DNA of 64,000 nucleotides from Amorphophallus konjac (Eukaryota; Streptophyta; Magnoliopsida; Alismatales; Araceae), in contig CM040121.1 in assembly GCA_022559845.1 (NCBI GenBank), positions 350,026,243-350,090,242 of the forward strand, written 5' to 3'. Shown here piece by piece: positions 10,840-22,494 of the stretch. How positions within the stretch are numbered: position 1 is the first letter of the stretch; every line of letters begins with the position of its first letter. A model generated the notes under the pieces. The model was not told the DNA's origin and did no database searches. It saw only the letters and a list, made by a program, of their open reading frames with translations. Made by a program: the position numbers and the translations under genes.

Positions 10840-12537
10840 TTAGGCAACATTTTGAGGATTACACAATCCAAGCTCCCTTCTAAGACAGGTAAATCTATCA
10901 TTACACAAAGGCTTAGTAAAAATATCAGCTAGTTGGTGTTGTGAATCCACAAACATCAATTTAAAGCTTCCTTTATTAACTTCATCACGTAAGAAGTGAT
11001 GCCTAATTTCTATATGTTTGGTCCTAGAGTGCTGGATGGGATTCTTTGCCAGGTTAATGGCACTGGTGTTATCGCACAAGATTGGAACACACCCAAGATT
11101 AGTTTGATAATCTTGGAGTTGGTGTTTGATCCACAATACTTGAGTGGCACAACTCCCTGCAGCGACATATTCTGCCTCTGCAGTGGACAGTGCCATCGAG
11201 TGTTATTTCTTGGATGCCCAAGAAACCAAACACCCTCCCAAAAATTGGCAATAGCCACTTGTGCTTTTCCTGTCAAGTTTACATCTGGCATAGTCTGCAT
11301 CTGAATAAGATACTAGATCAAAAGAGCAAGATGCAGGATACCAAATCCCTAAATCTCAAGTTCCAGCAAGGTATCGAAAGATATGCTTAACAGAACTCAA
11401 GTGAGATTCTCTAGGATCAGATTGAAAATGAGCACACAAGCAGACAAAAAATTGGATATCCGGTCTAGATGCAGTAAGATAAAGGAGTGATCCGATCATA
11501 CCTCGATAAGTCTTCGCATCTACTTGTTTACCTTTCATATTTGCATCCAGGGTTGTGTTGGTGCTCATGGGAGTTGTGATTGCTTTGAGATTCTCCATTT
11601 GATACTTTTTCAGCAGTTCAGAAATATACTTTGCTTGGTTGATAAAACATCTTTCCTTGCTTTGGGTGATTTGAAGACCTAGAAAAAATTGCAACTCACC
11701 CATTAGACTCATTTCAAATTCTGTAGTCATCAATTTTGCAAATTCATCACACATGATTGGTTTAGTGGATCCAAAAACTATATCATCAACATAAATCTGG
11801 ACAAGAAGAATATCATTATTTCTTACCTTGGTGAACAAAGTTTGGTCCACTTTACCTCTGGAATATCCCTTTTTAGTGAGATATGAACTGAGTCTGTCGT
11901 ACCATGCTCGAGGGGCCTGTTTCAGCCCATAAAGAGCTTTGTCCAATCTGTAAACATGGTTAGGACAGTCTATACACTCAAAACCGGGGGGTTATTCAAC
12001 ATACACCTCTTCTTTTATTAAACCATTTAAAAAGGCACTTTTTACATCCATCTGTTGTAATTTTATTCCATGGCAGCAAGCAAATGCAAGCAATAGTCTA
12101 ATAGCCTCTATTCTAGCTACTGGAGCAAAGGATTCTTCAAAGTCGATACCGAATTCTTGGTTATATCCTTGAGCTACCAGTCTTACTTTATTCCTAACTA
12201 CAATTCCATTCTCATTTTGTTTATTTCTGAAAACCCATTTAGTTCCAATCACTGAATGTTCGGTGGGTCTTGGCACAAGGTGCCGCACTTTGTTTCTTTT
12301 GAATTGATTTAATTCTTCATGCATTGCATTTATCCAAAATTCATCTTTCAAGGCTTCATCTATATTTTTGGGTTCAGTTTGAGAAACAAGTGCCAAATTA
12401 TCCATTTCTTCAATGATCCTAAAGTGAGATCTAGTTCTAAGAGGGCCTTGCAGACTACCAAGGACACTTGATAATGGATGATCTCTTAATACCCTAACAT
12501 TGATAAGAGGATTACCTTCATTAGCTGCTGCATTACC
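10840..12537 (-). pseudogene. Copia reverse transcriptase and RNase H, with in-frame stops
   Basis: This continues the protease-integrase frame without a shift. RT shows the block [14 protein letters not shown], then LDKALYGLKQAPRAWYDRL, the catalytic YVDDIVFGS (about 11775-11800) and the SLLYLTASRPDI block. RNase H shows an SDADYA segment near 11247-11265, ALSTAEAEYVAA (11165-11195) and LADIFTKPL near the end. Nonsense codons are at 12538-12540 (TAA), 11992-11994 (TAA), 11356-11358 (TGA) and 11203-11205 (TAA). Three replace an expected Gln, consistent with C-to-T change. The enzyme copies RNA into DNA and degrades the template in virus-like particles; this copy cannot do so. Confidence 0.93.
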
Positions 12538-13962
12538 TTAAGCACTTGATTCTGCTGGATTCTCACCTGGCCTTGATTCTTTTTCTTGTAGATCCTGATC
12601 TTCCTTCACTTCAAGAAACTCCCCATCATCCTTGTCCCTGCAAGGTTGTTCATTTTCAGATTTAACATTCATTTCATCAAACACAATATGTGGGAATTCC
12701 TCTACAGTTTGAGTTTTGACATTTAGAACTCTATAGGCCCTAGAGTGATCAGAATATCCAAGAAAGATGGCTTGTTCACTCTTTGGTTCAAATTTATCCA
12801 AGTCCCGTTTGTCATTATTTTGAATAAAACATTTTGATCCAAAAACTCTGAAGTGGGCAACTGATGGCTTCTTACCTTTCATTGACTCATAGGGAGTCTT
12901 TTTGGACAGAGGCCTTACCATTGCACGATTTACAATGTAGCACGCTGTGTTTACCACCTCGGCCCAGAATTTCCTTGGAAGTTGTCCTTCGATTAGCATT
13001 GTTCTCGCCATCTCCACAAGAGTCATGTTTCTTCTTTCCACCACTCCATTTTGTTCGAGAGTTCTTGGTGAAGAGAATTTGTGTAATATGCCTTTCTCCC
13101 TGCAGAAGACATCAAAGTTTGAGTTCTCAAATTCTCCTCTATGATCTGACATGATAGATGAAATGGTGAACTTACCATCCTGCTGGAATCTCTTGAAGAA
13201 TGCCTGAAATTCTTCAAACGCATCATTTTTATGAGATAGAAAGAATACCCAGGTAAACCTAGAAAAATCATCTACCAATACAAAACCATATCTACTACCA
13301 CTTAGACTTGCTATTCTAGTGGATCCAAACAGGTCCATATGAACAAGTTCAAGAGGTCTAGAAGATTGGTTTTCAATTCTGGATTTAAAAGACTTCCTAG
13401 TGTGCTTACCTTGAGCGCATGCATCACAGACTTTATCATTATGTTTGAATGAGACATCAGGCAAACCGTTCACCATGCTGAATTTTGCTAACTTATGCAT
13501 GACACTATAGCTAGCATGTCCTAGCCTACGATGCCATAGCCAAGCTAGTTCACTTTTGTTCACAGCAAGACAAAGATTATTGTGAGCAGGATCATCTAAG
13601 TCTACCATGTACATATTATTTACTCTCTTTCCAATGAACTTAACATTTTCAGATTTCATTTCAAGGATGGTACATGCATGTGAATCAAACACAACCTTGT
13701 GACCTCTATCACACAGTTGACTTATACTAAGTAGATTATACTCTAATCCATCAACAAGCAACACATCATCAATGGAATTCAAGGGGTTTTTGCCAACTTT
13801 ACCTTTTCCAATAATCTTACCTTTATTGTTGCCCCCAAAAGTGACATACCCTCCTTCCTTTTCAACCAATAGGCAAAATTTGGCTTTGTCACCCGTCATA
13901 TGCCATGAGCAGCCGCTGTCGAGATACCATCTGTTATGTGCAGCTGCAAGGCATTCCTGCAC
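12538..13962 (-). pseudogene. Copia aspartic protease and integrase domain, part of the broken polyprotein
   Basis: The N-terminus holds the protease motif WYLDSGCSWHMTG (residues about 12-24). The GAG-pre-integrase region follows (LAWLWHRRLGHAS, with the zinc-binding His/Cys set ending in CDACAQGKH), then the integrase core with the first Asp in LVHMDLFG, the second in MSDHRGEF and the Glu in QNGVVERRN. The C-terminal part carries the HFRVFGSKCF block. This segment of 474 codons has no stop, but it is cut off from gag by a TGA (13969-13971) and from RT by a TAA (12538-12540), all in the same frame. Confidence 0.93.
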
Positions 13963-13968
13963 ATCACA

Positions 13969-16364
13969 TCAAACGAGGGACTTTGGAACCCAAAAACACT
14001 TGGGTCCCATCAGACCATATATTTCTTTCAAGTAAGACAACATATTTTTCGGAATCCACATATGTTGTTTTGGAAGTTTTTGGAATGTGGAATTCACAAG
14101 TTTGGACTTTTTTTGTTTCATCTGATTGGATGTATGTTTTGTTTGCGATGAGTTATCTGGATCAGTTTTGTTGTTGACAGTACGTGAATGTTTGTTCCAA
14201 TTTGCATTCCAATAAACATTAGGAATCCAGGATGCACTGGGAAATCTGGGATGAGCAGCTCTAGATGAGGCTTGAGTTCTAGAGGGAGCAAAGCCTGACT
14301 GCGTTAACCCCCTAACATGGTTGTGTTGACCTATCCATCCAAAATTCATGTGATTGGGGTTCTGGTAGGCCGGTTGCGTTGACGCACTGTATTGACTGCG
14401 TTGACCCATTCCCAGATTTCTGAAGTAATACCCATTCTGGAAAGGTCTGTGCGTTGGCGCAGGGTGACTGGTGCGTCGACGCCACTGTCTAGGGCCAGTC
14501 CAGTGACTCCTGAGATTTCCATGAACGTGATGTTGGTTTGAATTTGTGGGAGCCTTGGGTTGATTTGATGTCTTACTCCTAAATTTTGGCATACTTGTGC
14601 AATGATTGGTATTTATGGTAGAATCCAGTTTCCCTTTGCCCTTTTTCTCATTGATATCATTTGTTTGTTTGATTTTCTGTTTTGACTTTTCTTGAGTGTT
14701 CTCTGGGAGCTTCATTGTTGTCAAGGGATTTTGCTCAGATGGGCCATGTTTTGGAACAAAGGTGACTAATCTCACTCCTAAATCCTTCTTCTTTATAGGA
14801 TTATATCCTAGCCCTTCTTTTCCAAAATTTCTTTTAATTCCCATAACATCTTCTAGATTATTTTTACCTTGTGTCATTTTTTTGAGAGAGGCTTGCTTGT
14901 CTTGATTTTCAGCTTGCAGTGTTTTCAGATTTTCTTGGAGTTCTAGATTTACTCCCTGAACACCTTCATATTTTTCTTCAGCAATTTTTACATCACTTTC
15001 CAGTTTCTATATTCTGAGTTTCAAATCATCAACTATTTTCTGTAAATTTTCATTTTCTCTTTTCATCTCACTCAGTTGGTTTTTGGACTCATCACTTTCG
15101 GCAAGAGGCTTTCTTAAGTTGAAGAATTCTGTTTCTAAGCAAGTGTTTTTCTAACTTAAGGAAGTGTCTTGATTAGCCGAATTTTTCTTCTTCTTCAGTG
15201 ATTTATTTTCTCTCTTCACATAATCATACTTATCAAGCAGATCATTAAATGCTTCTTCCCAATCACTGCATGAGAAGTTTTCAAATGAGGAGGTTACCTC
15301 TTCTTGATCGCCTCCCTTGGCCATAAAGCATAGCTTCACATCACTTTCTTCTTCAGATGTGTTGTCTTCTTCTTCTTCTTCCTTCTCCTCATCACTCCAA
15401 GTACTCAGCATTGCCTTTGGTTTCTTGTTCTTCCACTTTGGTTGAATTTTCTTCACATTCTCTGGACATTCAGATTTTATATGACCTTGTTTCCTACATT
15501 TGTAACAAACAACTTTGTCAGATTTCTTAAAATTCTCAGACTTAAATTTTGAATTCTTTCTTACCTGTGGTCTTCTGTTGCTTAGGACCTTGCCTTCCTT
15601 CCTTAGGAACTTTCTGAACTTCCTTGTGAGCATTGCTATCTCACTTGAGTCATCCTCCGATGTAGATAACTCACTATCCTCTGAACTTTCTTTACTGCTT
15701 GGACCAGCCTTCAATGCAAGTGGCTTCTTCTTTTTCACATCCTCATCATTTCTTTTGAAGTTCAACTTATAAGCCATCAGTGATCCGATGAGCTCATCAG
15801 GAGTAGTGGTAGGGATATTCCTAGATTCCTCAACAACCGTGGCTTTAGTGTGCCAAATTGGAGTTAGGGATCTAAGAATTTTCCATAATCACTGTAAGTT
15901 TTTCCTAAACCTTTAAGACCGTTTACTAACAAGGTTAGCCTTGCATACATTTTAGAAATATTCTCGTCTGGTTTCATTCTAAAAGCTTCATACTCAGATA
16001 TTAACATGTTAGCTTTTGTATCTCTTACCTCTGACGTACCTTCGTAGATGACTTCGAGTCTGTCCCACATTTCTTTAGCATTGGCGCATGAGGACACTCG
16101 TGAGAACTCTGTAGGGTGCAGCGAGCATTGCATGATATTCATTGCTTGCCAATTGAGGTTGGACTTCAGAATCTACGCCTTGACCCACAGTTCCTCATCT
16201 CCTAGAAATTCATATGGTCCTTTGCTCACGACCCTCCAAATCTCATGGTCCTGAGCTCTAAGAAATACATGCATTCAGTTTTTCCAATAAGCATAATTAG
16301 TGCCATCAAAGAAGGGTGGCCTATTCACAGCATACCCTTCAGGCATGAGCCCCTTGTTCTCCAT
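13969..16364 (-). pseudogene. Copia gag with zinc knuckle and coiled coil, with stops and a frameshift
   Basis: The start is the ATG at 16364, about 50 bases downstream of the primer site. The N-terminal part (YAYWK, then EMWDRLEVIYEG) is the copia gag UBN2-like domain. It carries TGA at 16275-16277 and TAG at 16173-16175. A frameshift lies near 15890. The downstream frame has a CCHC knuckle (CYKCRKQGHIKSEC, about 15460-15505), an acidic stretch, then a long polar coiled coil (about 15150-14880) interrupted by stops at 15151-15153 and 15007-15009, and a basic, Asn/Gln-rich linker to 13969. GCGTTGAC words of the family's dyads lie within this linker (14330-14480). Gag would form the particle shell. 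Confidence 0.88.
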
Positions 16365-16410
16365 TCCACTGAATCTCTCTGGGTTGTGAAACCCTCAGCA
16401 AGAGAGTCGA

Positions 16411-16422
16411 GCTCTGATACCA
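16411..16422 (-). other. Primer binding site of the copia element (tRNA-iMet)
   Basis: The minus strand reads TGGTATCAGAGC, a perfect 12-base match to the complement of the initiator tRNA-Met 3' end, two bases inside the 5' LTR. Confidence 0.93.
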
Positions 16423-16424
16423 TG

Positions 16425-17842
16425 TGTTGGATATAGTGGAATGTCAATCTAGAGGGGGAGGGGGTGAATAGGTTGACCCTTTTTAAAATTGATAGAGCAA
16501 TATCAACCAATTCTTTGAGTAAGCTATTTCTAAATAAGAATGCAGAATGAGATAATGAAGCAGTTAGACCTATTCAAACATCTAGCGACACACAAACCAC
16601 ACAGAGGAGAGCAAACCACAGATGAACACTAGGTTTTTAAGGTGGTTCGGTCTCCCTATGGAAACCTACGTCCACCCCTCACTGAATCAGTGAGGATTCC
16701 TGCTGAGCCTTACAGCTTAGCTAAACAGAGGAACAATTCCTCACAACCACTGAGCCCTACAGCTTGGCTTACAAGAGGAACCAGTCCTCTTACCCGCTGA
16801 CAAACAGCTTATGGGTGAAACTCCAAACCCCTTGATCCAATCACAGCCCGCTTGATCAAGAAACTTCCCTCTACAATCACTAGTACGAGGGAGAATAGCA
16901 GTAATATAGTTCAAAATAAACTACAAAATAGAAAATAGAAAACAAAAAATTGAAAGAGTTTCATATACAAATCAGAGATCTCAAACTCAAAGATCTGAAG
17001 GATGAAACTCTTAATCAGCAGGCTTCCCCTTCCTTGACAATGGGATGTAGAAGGGCTCGTGATGCTGCACTCTTGATGTCCCTTCTATCCTTAATGACGG
17101 AATTCTGAAGCTCTTCCTCTTCTTGTTCGTGGACCAAGCAGCACCAAAAGGAAGATGATGATCCCCGATCTTCGGCTGCAGAACTCCTTTTTACTGCTGC
17201 CTTCGACAGCAACCTCTATTTGTTTTTCCCGCGGCTTTCCCCCCTCATACACGTGAATATTCCCTTGTGGGCCCCAATCAGATTTCCTGGTTGGCCCCAA
17301 TGATTGTTCTCTCCCAGATGCTTCTGGAATCGCGAAGGAGAAGAGGCGCGTGCCCTTTGTGCTGATGTGGCATTTAAGTTATCCATTAGCTGGGGTCCAT
17401 CAATATACATGTGACGAAGCCCAGATGGCGTCAACCTTGTATGACTGAGAGGTTAACGCATATTTTCATAACATGTAAGACTGTAATGGTTGGAAGCGTT
17501 GACGCATGAAGACCCTGCGTCAACTCACTGAGCTGACCCAGAGCCGTCTTTCCTCTGATTATGAACTGATGCATTGGCGCTGTTCCCTTGTAGCGTTAAC
17601 GCACTAAGCTACATTAGTGACTTACTCTTCTAACTTATTGAGTTGAGGCGTGGACGCCTTGAGCACCTTGCGTGGATGCCGTGTGTTCCTTGCAATTCAA
17701 GATAACCAATTATATGTATATATGTTAATGAGCCCATTTCATTATGCAAATCAAATTCAAACACGGATTATCTAAATCATCATGCCTGTTGAGCTTAATA
17801 CCAAATCTCATGGTTGTCATCATCAAAACCAGGGGCACAACA
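16425..17842 (-). repeat. 5' LTR of the copia element
   Basis: 1418 bp, aligned over its full length with 4817-6234 with scattered substitutions, and the same terminal bases. Dyads built on GTTGACGC occur at about 17495-17685. Confidence 0.93.
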
Positions 17843-19205
17843 CGCAGCGGAAGCGTGGTGGGCTTGTGACCCACTGGTGCAGGATCGTAGCGTTGGTTGC
17901 TACGGGCGGATTCCTAAGTTTGCGTTGAGCATCGGAGGATTGGTTCCTCAGTGTGAAACGTGCTGTTGCCGTGCCGTTGCTCGAGGTATTATGGTCTTTG
18001 GCACTGGCAAGATGAAGTGTTGGGAAATGTGCTGGCTAGTGCGCCGCATGAGTACCCTGTTCCTGAGATGGAAGCCGTGTCAGGCGTCGGTGTTGGACCT
18101 GGATGAGGTTGTTGAGGATGTCGCCTGACGGAGGTCGAGGAATGTGATGAGACCAGACGTAAGAGTGACGCCTGTGGGCGGAGGCCTTTTTAGTGAGATT
18201 GGCGTCGGAAGGGTGGTCCTTGATGGGACGTTGGTGTCGCGATGGTTATCCCTGGTTTGGTGACCAGCACGGGATGGTTCCCTATAAGTCTGAGTCAAGT
18301 GAGGTGATGACTGAAGACACCAGGATCTTGTCAATTGGTTTCATCGTGCTCCCCTGAGAGGGTCGAGTTGGCACGATGATCGAGCTCGGATGCAATGTCC
18401 GAGAGGAGTTCAGCCCAGGGTGGTAATTATCTGTGTGTGAGTCAGCGGATGGCCTATTGTGAGTTGGATCGTGCCTGTTGGGCCGATGGAGGTTTCCTGT
18501 TGACGTGTATCTAGCGACCAGTAGATGGTCTTTCACAGATAGAAGATGCTAGTTGTCGGGGCTTGAGCGTGGCGAGAACCGTGTGCCAGCGAGACCTTTG
18601 GTGGTCGTTTCTGTGATGTGCCTTCCGGACGAGATCTGGGCTTTGTCAAAGTTTATCTTCTGACAAGAGTTGGCACGGTGTTATGTCTGGCTTTCAACTT
18701 GCCATGCGTGAGGTGATTCTTGGCGCTGAGCCGTTGTTCTGGTTGCGGTCTGTTGAGATGGCTGCGTGAGCTGGTGGGAGCTCAGTTTTGGCTGTTCCTT
18801 TGTGTCGGGCGTGAGACCAGTCGGCGGGTTTGCGAAACTGGCGTCTGGGTCATCTGTCGACCATGGGTTGCATCGGTAGCTGTTTCTCGTACGAGGGCTG
18901 TGTCTCCTCAGTGAGCGAGATTGTAGCTACGGTGCCTTGATTGGTTTCCGTGGTGTCTAAGGTGATGCCGGACTGTGTCCTCTAGTATATACCTGCTCTG
19001 TTGGCCGGTGTGCACGGCGCGTGGAGCGAGGTGTTATTTGTGATTGTAAGTCTGGCTGTGTCCCTCAGGATCGGTGTTTTCATGAGAACCAAGATTTTCT
19101 GTGCTCGGGCTCTGACAGCGTTGTCAGTTGGTTCAGTGTTCTTCCCTTGTGACTTCGTGCTAGGTCCTGAATTTCGAGGATGAAATTCTTTTAAGGGGGG
19201 AGGGC
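17843..19205. other. Right interior of the non-autonomous element, no gene recognised
   Basis: About 1.36 kb. It begins with the copia target copy CGCAG and ends in a chromovirus-type 3' signature with a polypurine tract at 19189-19205. The frames are short, and no RT, integrase or chromodomain block was seen. It may derive from a diverged 3' spacer. Confidence 0.7.
19189..19205 (+). other. Polypurine tract of the non-autonomous element
   Basis: TTTTAAGGGGGGAGGG just upstream of the 3' LTR follows GAATTTCGAGGATGAAATTC. This combination is common at the 3' end of plant chromoviruses. Confidence 0.85.
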
Positions 19206-22200
19206 TATAATGCCCCGGGTTCTGCGGATCCTCCTTCTCAGGTCTCGGATCTGTGTTTCTGGTGAATCTGGCTCCGTGGTGTCCGAAATGCTGTTTCGGA
19301 CATCTTTCGTGTTCAGATTGGCGCGATCCAAAGCTGTTTCAGAGGCCCGGAGAGCGTTCGCGGCTTTTTCGCGTGTGTTTTTCGATTCCCAGTGTGTGTT
19401 TCGGTAATTCCTTCAGAACCTCGTTGCGGGTGAACCGGGTTGTTCACCTAGGCACGGGTGGTACCATCGTGATCGGTGCGTTCCGAGGATCGCGAGGGTG
19501 TGATTTTCTATTTTTTGGTATTTTTTTTAGAATTTTTGGATTTTCCATATAAACCCCCTCCCTTTTTCTCTCGCACCCCTCGCAATTCTCTCTTCTCTCT
19601 CTCTCTCTTCTCACGCTCTCTTCTCTCTCTCTCTCTCTCCGGAGGCCGACGGGGTGGAGTGCGGGCGAGGTGGGGATGGTGCGGGTGAGGCACGGGCGAG
19701 GATGGATGAGGATCGAGGCGGTGGAGGCGCGGTGAAGCTCGGCCGTTAGTTCGTGGAACGGTGAGGCTTTAACGGCATTTTCTTCATGGATCGGCGAGCT
19801 CGGGGCGCGAAATCTTCGGTGGAGGTAGGGAGATGGACCCCCAGCTCGTGCTTTCCCTTTCCCACGAATTTTGGAGGCCGTGGCGAGCCGAGCGAGTTTA
19901 TTTTCGCATTTTGGGGAAAATCCATGTTTTTGGGGAGTGAGCCGGATCTCTCGTTTTACGGTATTTTTGGCCGATCCAGGGGTTTAGATGCATGCCTAGG
20001 GGCTTGGGGATGGATTCCCCTTTGTTTCCCCATCACCCGGGGGTGATCGGGACGTGGATCAGATTTTTTGGGTTGTTTCTCGCCGTTTCGCTCTCGGACG
20101 GGTGTGACGGTCCTTCCAGTGACCGTCACAGCCTGTGACGCCCCAGGGTGGGTGCGTCACAGGGTCCGTTTAGCCTTTTGGTGGTCTATGTGTGTGACGG
20201 TCCCACGATAGATCGCCACGGCGCTGTGACGCACCTGGGTTGGACCGTCAAGGATGATCTGACCGTTGGCTCTCGGTCGTTGGTTTTGACCGTTCGGGGT
20301 CAAGGCTTGTGACGCACCAAGGCTGGCGCGTCACAGCCTTGTAATGCCCATGTGTGGGTGCGTCAGAGCAGACGCATACCCACCTTGTAACGCACCAGAG
20401 TTGGTCCGTTACAGCCTGTGATGCACCGAGCGGGACGCGCCACAGTTAGTTTCATCTTGTATTGTGACGCATCAGGGCTGGCGCGTCACAGACTGTGACG
20501 CACCAGGGATGACGCGTCAGAGACTATGACGCACCAGGGTAGGCGCGTCACACACAACTTCGCACCGAGCGTCTGACGACCCTTTGTTGGTGCGTCAGAG
20601 TGGTTGTGATGGTAGAGGCTTAGACCGTTACAGACTGTGACGGCCCAAGCTTAGACCGTCAGGCTCTATGTAGTGCCGAGATGAGTTTTCATGTTCTCCG
20701 TGATCGTTTCACATTGTGTCAGTCCCTAGTCGACTCGGTCGTGACCCAGTGGTTGACTTGCGGTATTGTGAGTGCCCCAGACACACGTGGAATTCTGTGT
20801 CTGTGTTTTGAGGGTGTCGGGAGGACCGTGCTATCTCGTTTAGCGTGCCCATGGGTTTGAGAGTCCGGGTGACTTCTCGCGTGTAAGGCTTTCGTGTTAC
20901 GCTAGACCGAGTCACCGTGTGTCGGTGTGTGTGTGGTGGGGTCTCCCCCGCATGCCGTGAGTTTTTCTGGAAGATGATTCCCGAGTGGGCCATGTGTTTG
21001 GCCTTGGACTGCGAGTCCAGTTATCGACGTGGCAGCTTGTGCGTTGCCCTGGGAATCATTCTTCTATGCTTTCCGCGTGGGCCATGAGTATGGCCTTGGA
21101 CTACGAGTCCAGTTGCCAGCCTGGGGCTGGAGGGTTCCCACCTTTCCCTGAGAGTGGGATTTGGTTTGGCAGCCTGTGAGCTACTTTGGGAACCATGTTT
21201 CTTTGTTTCTACGTGGCCGAGCGTGCGGCCCATGAACTATGAGTCCCGTTTCTTCTCCGACTGTGGTCACCGTGCGACGGTGCTGGTACGTGGGACGGTC
21301 CCCATACTTCGTCGGGTTCGGACGTTATTTTCTGTTGACTTGAGAGTCTACTCTCTTAGTGACCCTCCACTAGTCGTAGCCTGCTTACACGCGTGTGGTC
21401 CCACCAGGGAGTCGTGGAGAGGCTACCCTTAGAGACGGTTTGTGGACCAGTTTCCGTCGGGCCCCACGTCTAGCAGCCAGAGTTCGGCTGAGGGGAAAAC
21501 CGGTCAGAGGGCCAAACCAGGGACGGACGGTCTGTAGGTGCACACGAGGTTGGGGGCGGTTGGACCCACGTCGACGGGCATGACCCCAGCTAGTCACTTA
21601 TTTGTGGTTACTTGTACGGTGTCTCAGTTCCCGCTGGGCCGGAGGGGGACACTTGAGGCGCAGGCTAAGACGTCAGTGGACGCATTCGGCCTTGCTTCTA
21701 GTGGGAGGTACTCCTATTCTGGATAGAGAGTGACAGATTGTCAGTTTCCATGACTTCGACCTTCAGGTATTCGGTCGTGTTGACAGTTGAGTTTTGATTG
21801 TCTCGCCGTGGCACGTGTGTCAATTTTCGTGCCGTGAGACTGGTGCTAGTAGCTTTACCGAGGTTGCGTCTTGTTGTGCGGTACCCGTGACTAGGTGGTC
21901 AAGGTTGCACCTTGGACAGTGTGTCCAGGTTGGCCGTGTCCTGCGAGACGGGCCTCTACGGCATGGTTTCCGTGGGTTTTTACGCGGTAAGCTGTACTAG
22001 TGTAGTTCGGTAGCCCCGACCGTGAGATCGGGGTGTGGTTCTGGTACAGTAGGAGTAGCTGTAGTGCCGAGTTTTGACCGGCCACTGGTTCGCTGTTCCT
22101 GCTGTTACTGTTGCACTTGTGGTTACAGCCTTCCTTTCCGCCACCGCCGTTGTTTCCGGTTGGGGTTCCGCGGGATCCCTGCTGAGTCTCTGTTTTGGAG

Positions 22201-22489
22201 ACTCATTCCCTACTTTTCAAGTGTGGCGGTTCTTCCTCGAGGTTCAAGGGTGCGGTTCAGAGGTTCTCAGTTGCCAGCTCGCCGGGCCGAGTGTTCACTT
22301 GGCATGTGGTACATTTTTACTGTTTTAGACTGTACTTTCTGTTGGACTGGACTCTGTTGTAGCTTTATTTCCTATTTTTTGTGTCTCTACACTCCTTTTA
22401 GCCCTTCCGAGCCTTCCCGGCTCGTGGGTGGTGGTTCGAGTCTCGGGTTATCGGGTCTCTCCCGGTAATCAGATTCTCGGGTCGTTACA
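19206..22489 (+). repeat. 3' LTR of the non-autonomous element
   Basis: 3284 bp, aligned with 294-3619. The inner end reads TATAATGCC where the other LTR reads TGTAATGCC, so its terminal TG is mutated to TA. The outer end TTACA is intact and is followed by AAGAA. A TATA-like ATATAAA lies at 19547-19553 with a CT tract after it. Confidence 0.9.
20103..20670. repeat. Array of spaced dyads, TGTGACGC type, in the 3' LTR
   Basis: This is the counterpart of 1191-1750. The first unit (TGTGACGG at 20103-20110, CCGTCACA at 20123-20130) is a perfect pair here but has a mismatch in the 5' LTR. One unit (TGACG 20227-20231 with CGTCA 20246-20250) differs from its 5' partner in both arms, and both versions pair. 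Confidence 0.9.
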
Positions 22490-22494
22490 AAGAA
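22490..22494. repeat. Target-site duplication AAGAA, right copy
   Basis: It stands immediately after the TTACA end of the 3' LTR and is identical to 289-293. Confidence 0.9.

Larger units (their letters stand above)
4817..17842 (-). mobile_element. SIRE/Maximus-type Ty1/copia retrotransposon with env-like ORF
   Basis: LTRs of identical length (1418 bp) flank a minus-strand gag-pol in copia order (protease, integrase, RT, RNase H) followed by a further ORF before the 3' LTR. The LTR start TGTTGTGCCCC, the purine tract AAAAAGGGGGAGAT and the extra 3' ORF are the marks of the SIRE/Maximus lineage. Flanks are CCCAG (4812-4816) and CGCAG (17843-17847), a 5-bp duplication with one change. Gag-pol contains about nine in-frame stops and one frameshift, so the copy is not autonomous. 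It lies inside the interior of the non-autonomous element and is the youngest layer on the left. Confidence 0.93.
294..22489 (+). mobile_element. Large non-autonomous chromovirus-like LTR retrotransposon (LARD type) carrying a nested copia
   Basis: Two long LTRs (294-3619 and 19206-22489) in direct orientation, a tRNA-iMet-like primer site (3622), a purine tract (19189-19205) and a perfect 5-bp target duplication define the element. The sequence before the 3' LTR (GAATTTCGAGGATGAAATTC, then TTTTAAGGGGGG) is the usual 3' end of chromoviruses of the Tekay/Del group. Once the copia insertion (4817-17842) is removed, the interior is only about 2.5 kb and holds no gag, protease, RT or integrase, so the element would have depended on proteins from elsewhere. 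The LTRs differ at many positions and by a block of about 40 bp (present in the 5' LTR near 3433-3477), which suggests an old insertion. Confidence 0.85.

Noticed and set aside
12864..13271. Alternative ORFs opposite or out of frame with the copia integrase
   Set aside because: The integrase frame explains the conservation; these are shadows.
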